Below, piece after piece: positions 63,253 through 64,000 of a DNA stretch of 64,000 bases. The DNA lies in NCBI RefSeq assembly GCF_021390335.1, contig NZ_JAJUXK010000005.1, positions 455,218 to 519,217 of the forward strand, in the 5' to 3' direction. Origin of the DNA: Dyadobacter sp. CY343. GTDB lineage: Bacteria > Bacteroidota > Bacteroidia > Cytophagales > Spirosomataceae. The notes beneath the pieces are model-generated. The model was not told the DNA's origin, ran no database searches, and saw nothing but the letters and a program-made list of their open reading frames with translations. Within the stretch, counting starts at the first letter, position 1; each line of letters opens with the position of its first letter. A program made the translations under genes and the position numbers.

Positions 63253-63342
63253 GTGGAAAGGGTGTTTGGTTAAAAAAAGCACTTTATATAAATCTCCCGG
63301 GAAGTGGCCGGATATCTTATATGCATTGCAATGTATGTTACC

Positions 63343-63382
63343 GGCCGACCCGCGTAGGGCGACCCGCGTAGGCGATTGTGTT
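63343..63382. repeat. GC-rich tandem motif, copy 2
   Basis: GCCGACCCGCGTAGG and GCGACCCGCGTAGG in tandem, then CGATTGTGTTG. It matches 48360-48402. It stands about 90 bases upstream of the XRE start. The rest of 63283-63627 shows no gene. Confidence 0.8.
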
Positions 63383-63627
63383 GCGCACTGTTCGCGTGAG
63401 TGGGTGTTTATCGGTGAAGCCGCTACTTGCTGCTCCTGATAGTGGCCATTGCGAAGAAAGTATATACTGTTAAATCAGACTTCAAATGCCTAGGAATGGG
63501 TAAACAAGCTTCTCGCCGAAATTTCGATTGGTGAGATGTCGATTTGAGATAGATATGCTTTGTTAACGCGTCAGTGTACCGAGTGAATTGGAAAGGCTAG
63601 AATTTGGACGTTATTTGCGACCAATAC

Positions 63628-63879
63628 TTACATCTTTTTGACGTTTGTCAGCTGGATCTTTCCTCCCAGAGGTGGAAGCCGTAACTCGGGGTTAGGGCCA
63701 AGACACGTGTATTTAAGATTGCCCGAGATTATGTAATTCCAGGTCTTTTCATCCTTACTTATTTCCCAAGCAGTATCAACATCACAAGCATGTACGCTCA
63801 TTAAACCTGCCATTGTATCTGAAACAACAAAAGTGCCGTCGCCAGTGTATCTAGCCTGGAAATTTTCCAGGACTGGAAT
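63628..63879 (-). pseudogene. C-terminal part of a gene interrupted by the IS element
   Basis: The minus-strand frame is open from the IS boundary near 63880 to the TAG region at 63628: IPVLENFQARYTGDGTFVVS, then MAGLMSVHACDVDTAWEISK, then DEKTWNYIISGNLKYTCLGP and a basic end (QLTNVKKM). The open frame across the whole stretch, without a start that fits a gene of its own, suggests the tail of a longer protein cut by the insertion. The family is not recognised. Confidence 0.55.
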
Positions 63880-64000
63880 TGCAACAATAAAGCGGACAAG
63901 ATATTAAGCCGCAATTTTTTGTTTGTGTAAAAGCTCCTCAAACTCTTTTGGTGAAACATATCCTAAGGCCGAGTGGAGCCTTTTTCTATTATACCAGGTT
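63880..64000 (-). mobile_element. IS3-type element, right end
   Basis: A likely terminal repeat begins at 63880 (TGCAACAATAAAGCGGACAA), 24 bases outside the transposase stop. The element ends in CA when read outward, as in IS3-family members. The rest lies beyond the window, so the other end and the target duplication cannot be seen. Confidence 0.7.
63904..64000 (-). CDS. IS3-family transposase OrfB, C-terminal end (partial)
   Basis: The last 31 codons read TWYNRKRLHSALGYVSPKEF then EELLHKQKIAA and TAA. YNxxRxHSALGYxSPxEF is the hallmark end of the IS3-family integrase domain (DDE type). The start and catalytic residues lie beyond base 64000. Confidence 0.9.
   Translation of the reverse strand, partial: TWYNRKRLHSALGYVSPKEFEELLHKQKIAA

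Overview
The window looks like a chromosomal segment of a Bacteroidota bacterium of the order Cytophagales, probably Dyadobacter or a close relative. The signs are two SusC/SusD pairs, type IX secretion (T9SS) C-terminal sorting domains, a hybrid two-component system, promoters of the Bacteroidota TTTG / TAnnTTTG type, and typical Cytophagales families (TIGR03643, FISUMP, DUF1569). The genus is an inference from overall gene style. No rRNA, tRNA or CRISPR array was seen.

Layout. 0-9 kb: the N-terminal part of a propeller peptidase, divergent from an amino-sugar cassette (AgaS-like SIS protein, PfkB kinase, class II aldolase), facing a SusC/SusD pair across a perfect bidirectional terminator. 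9-12.2 kb: a membrane-anchored serine hydrolase and a membrane AraC regulator. 12.3-12.8 kb: two gene remnants. 13-20.8 kb: a signalling block with two histidine kinases, a lone receiver, a receiver lacking its phospho-acceptor Asp, and a NarL-type regulator, interrupted by a large duplicated T9SS surface protein. 20.9-27.2 kb: housekeeping and ion transport (lipoprotein, CPA2 antiporter, DUF202 protein, glutamate dehydrogenase, GNAT-nitrilase fusion). 27.3-39.4 kb: a utilisation locus (susC, susD, and a cytochrome c/PA14/propeller protein in one operon) with a divergent hybrid two-component regulator. 39.5-48 kb: a T9SS beta-helix protein, lipoproteins, an NmrA-like reductase with its AraC regulator, a DNA/RNA endonuclease and a leucine-rich lipoprotein.

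48-64 kb is accessory and decaying. It contains a BNR-repeat protein and an S41 protease with in-frame stops, a RsbRD-type histidine kinase, and an ArsR-controlled flavin monooxygenase operon flanked by two related Rossmann reductases. It then contains an intact HigB/HigA-like toxin-antitoxin pair, a frameshifted Phd-like antitoxin, a broken DUF1016 nuclease, a solitary Mrr-like PD-(D/E)XK nuclease, a truncated HigB with a frameshifted HigA, an XRE gene with a complex palindromic element, and an IS3-type element cut by the window edge that interrupts another gene.

The most unusual signal is a repeat present twice, at 48140-48402 and 62666-63382. Three ordered palindromes lie at the 3' end of an XRE gene, and a short GC-rich tandem motif lies at its 5' end. 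In the central palindrome the 18-base loop is inverted between the copies while the flanks keep their orientation. The first copy keeps only the last codons of the XRE gene, so it looks like an internal-deletion derivative of the second. Several promoters also carry direct repeats with a 21-base period.
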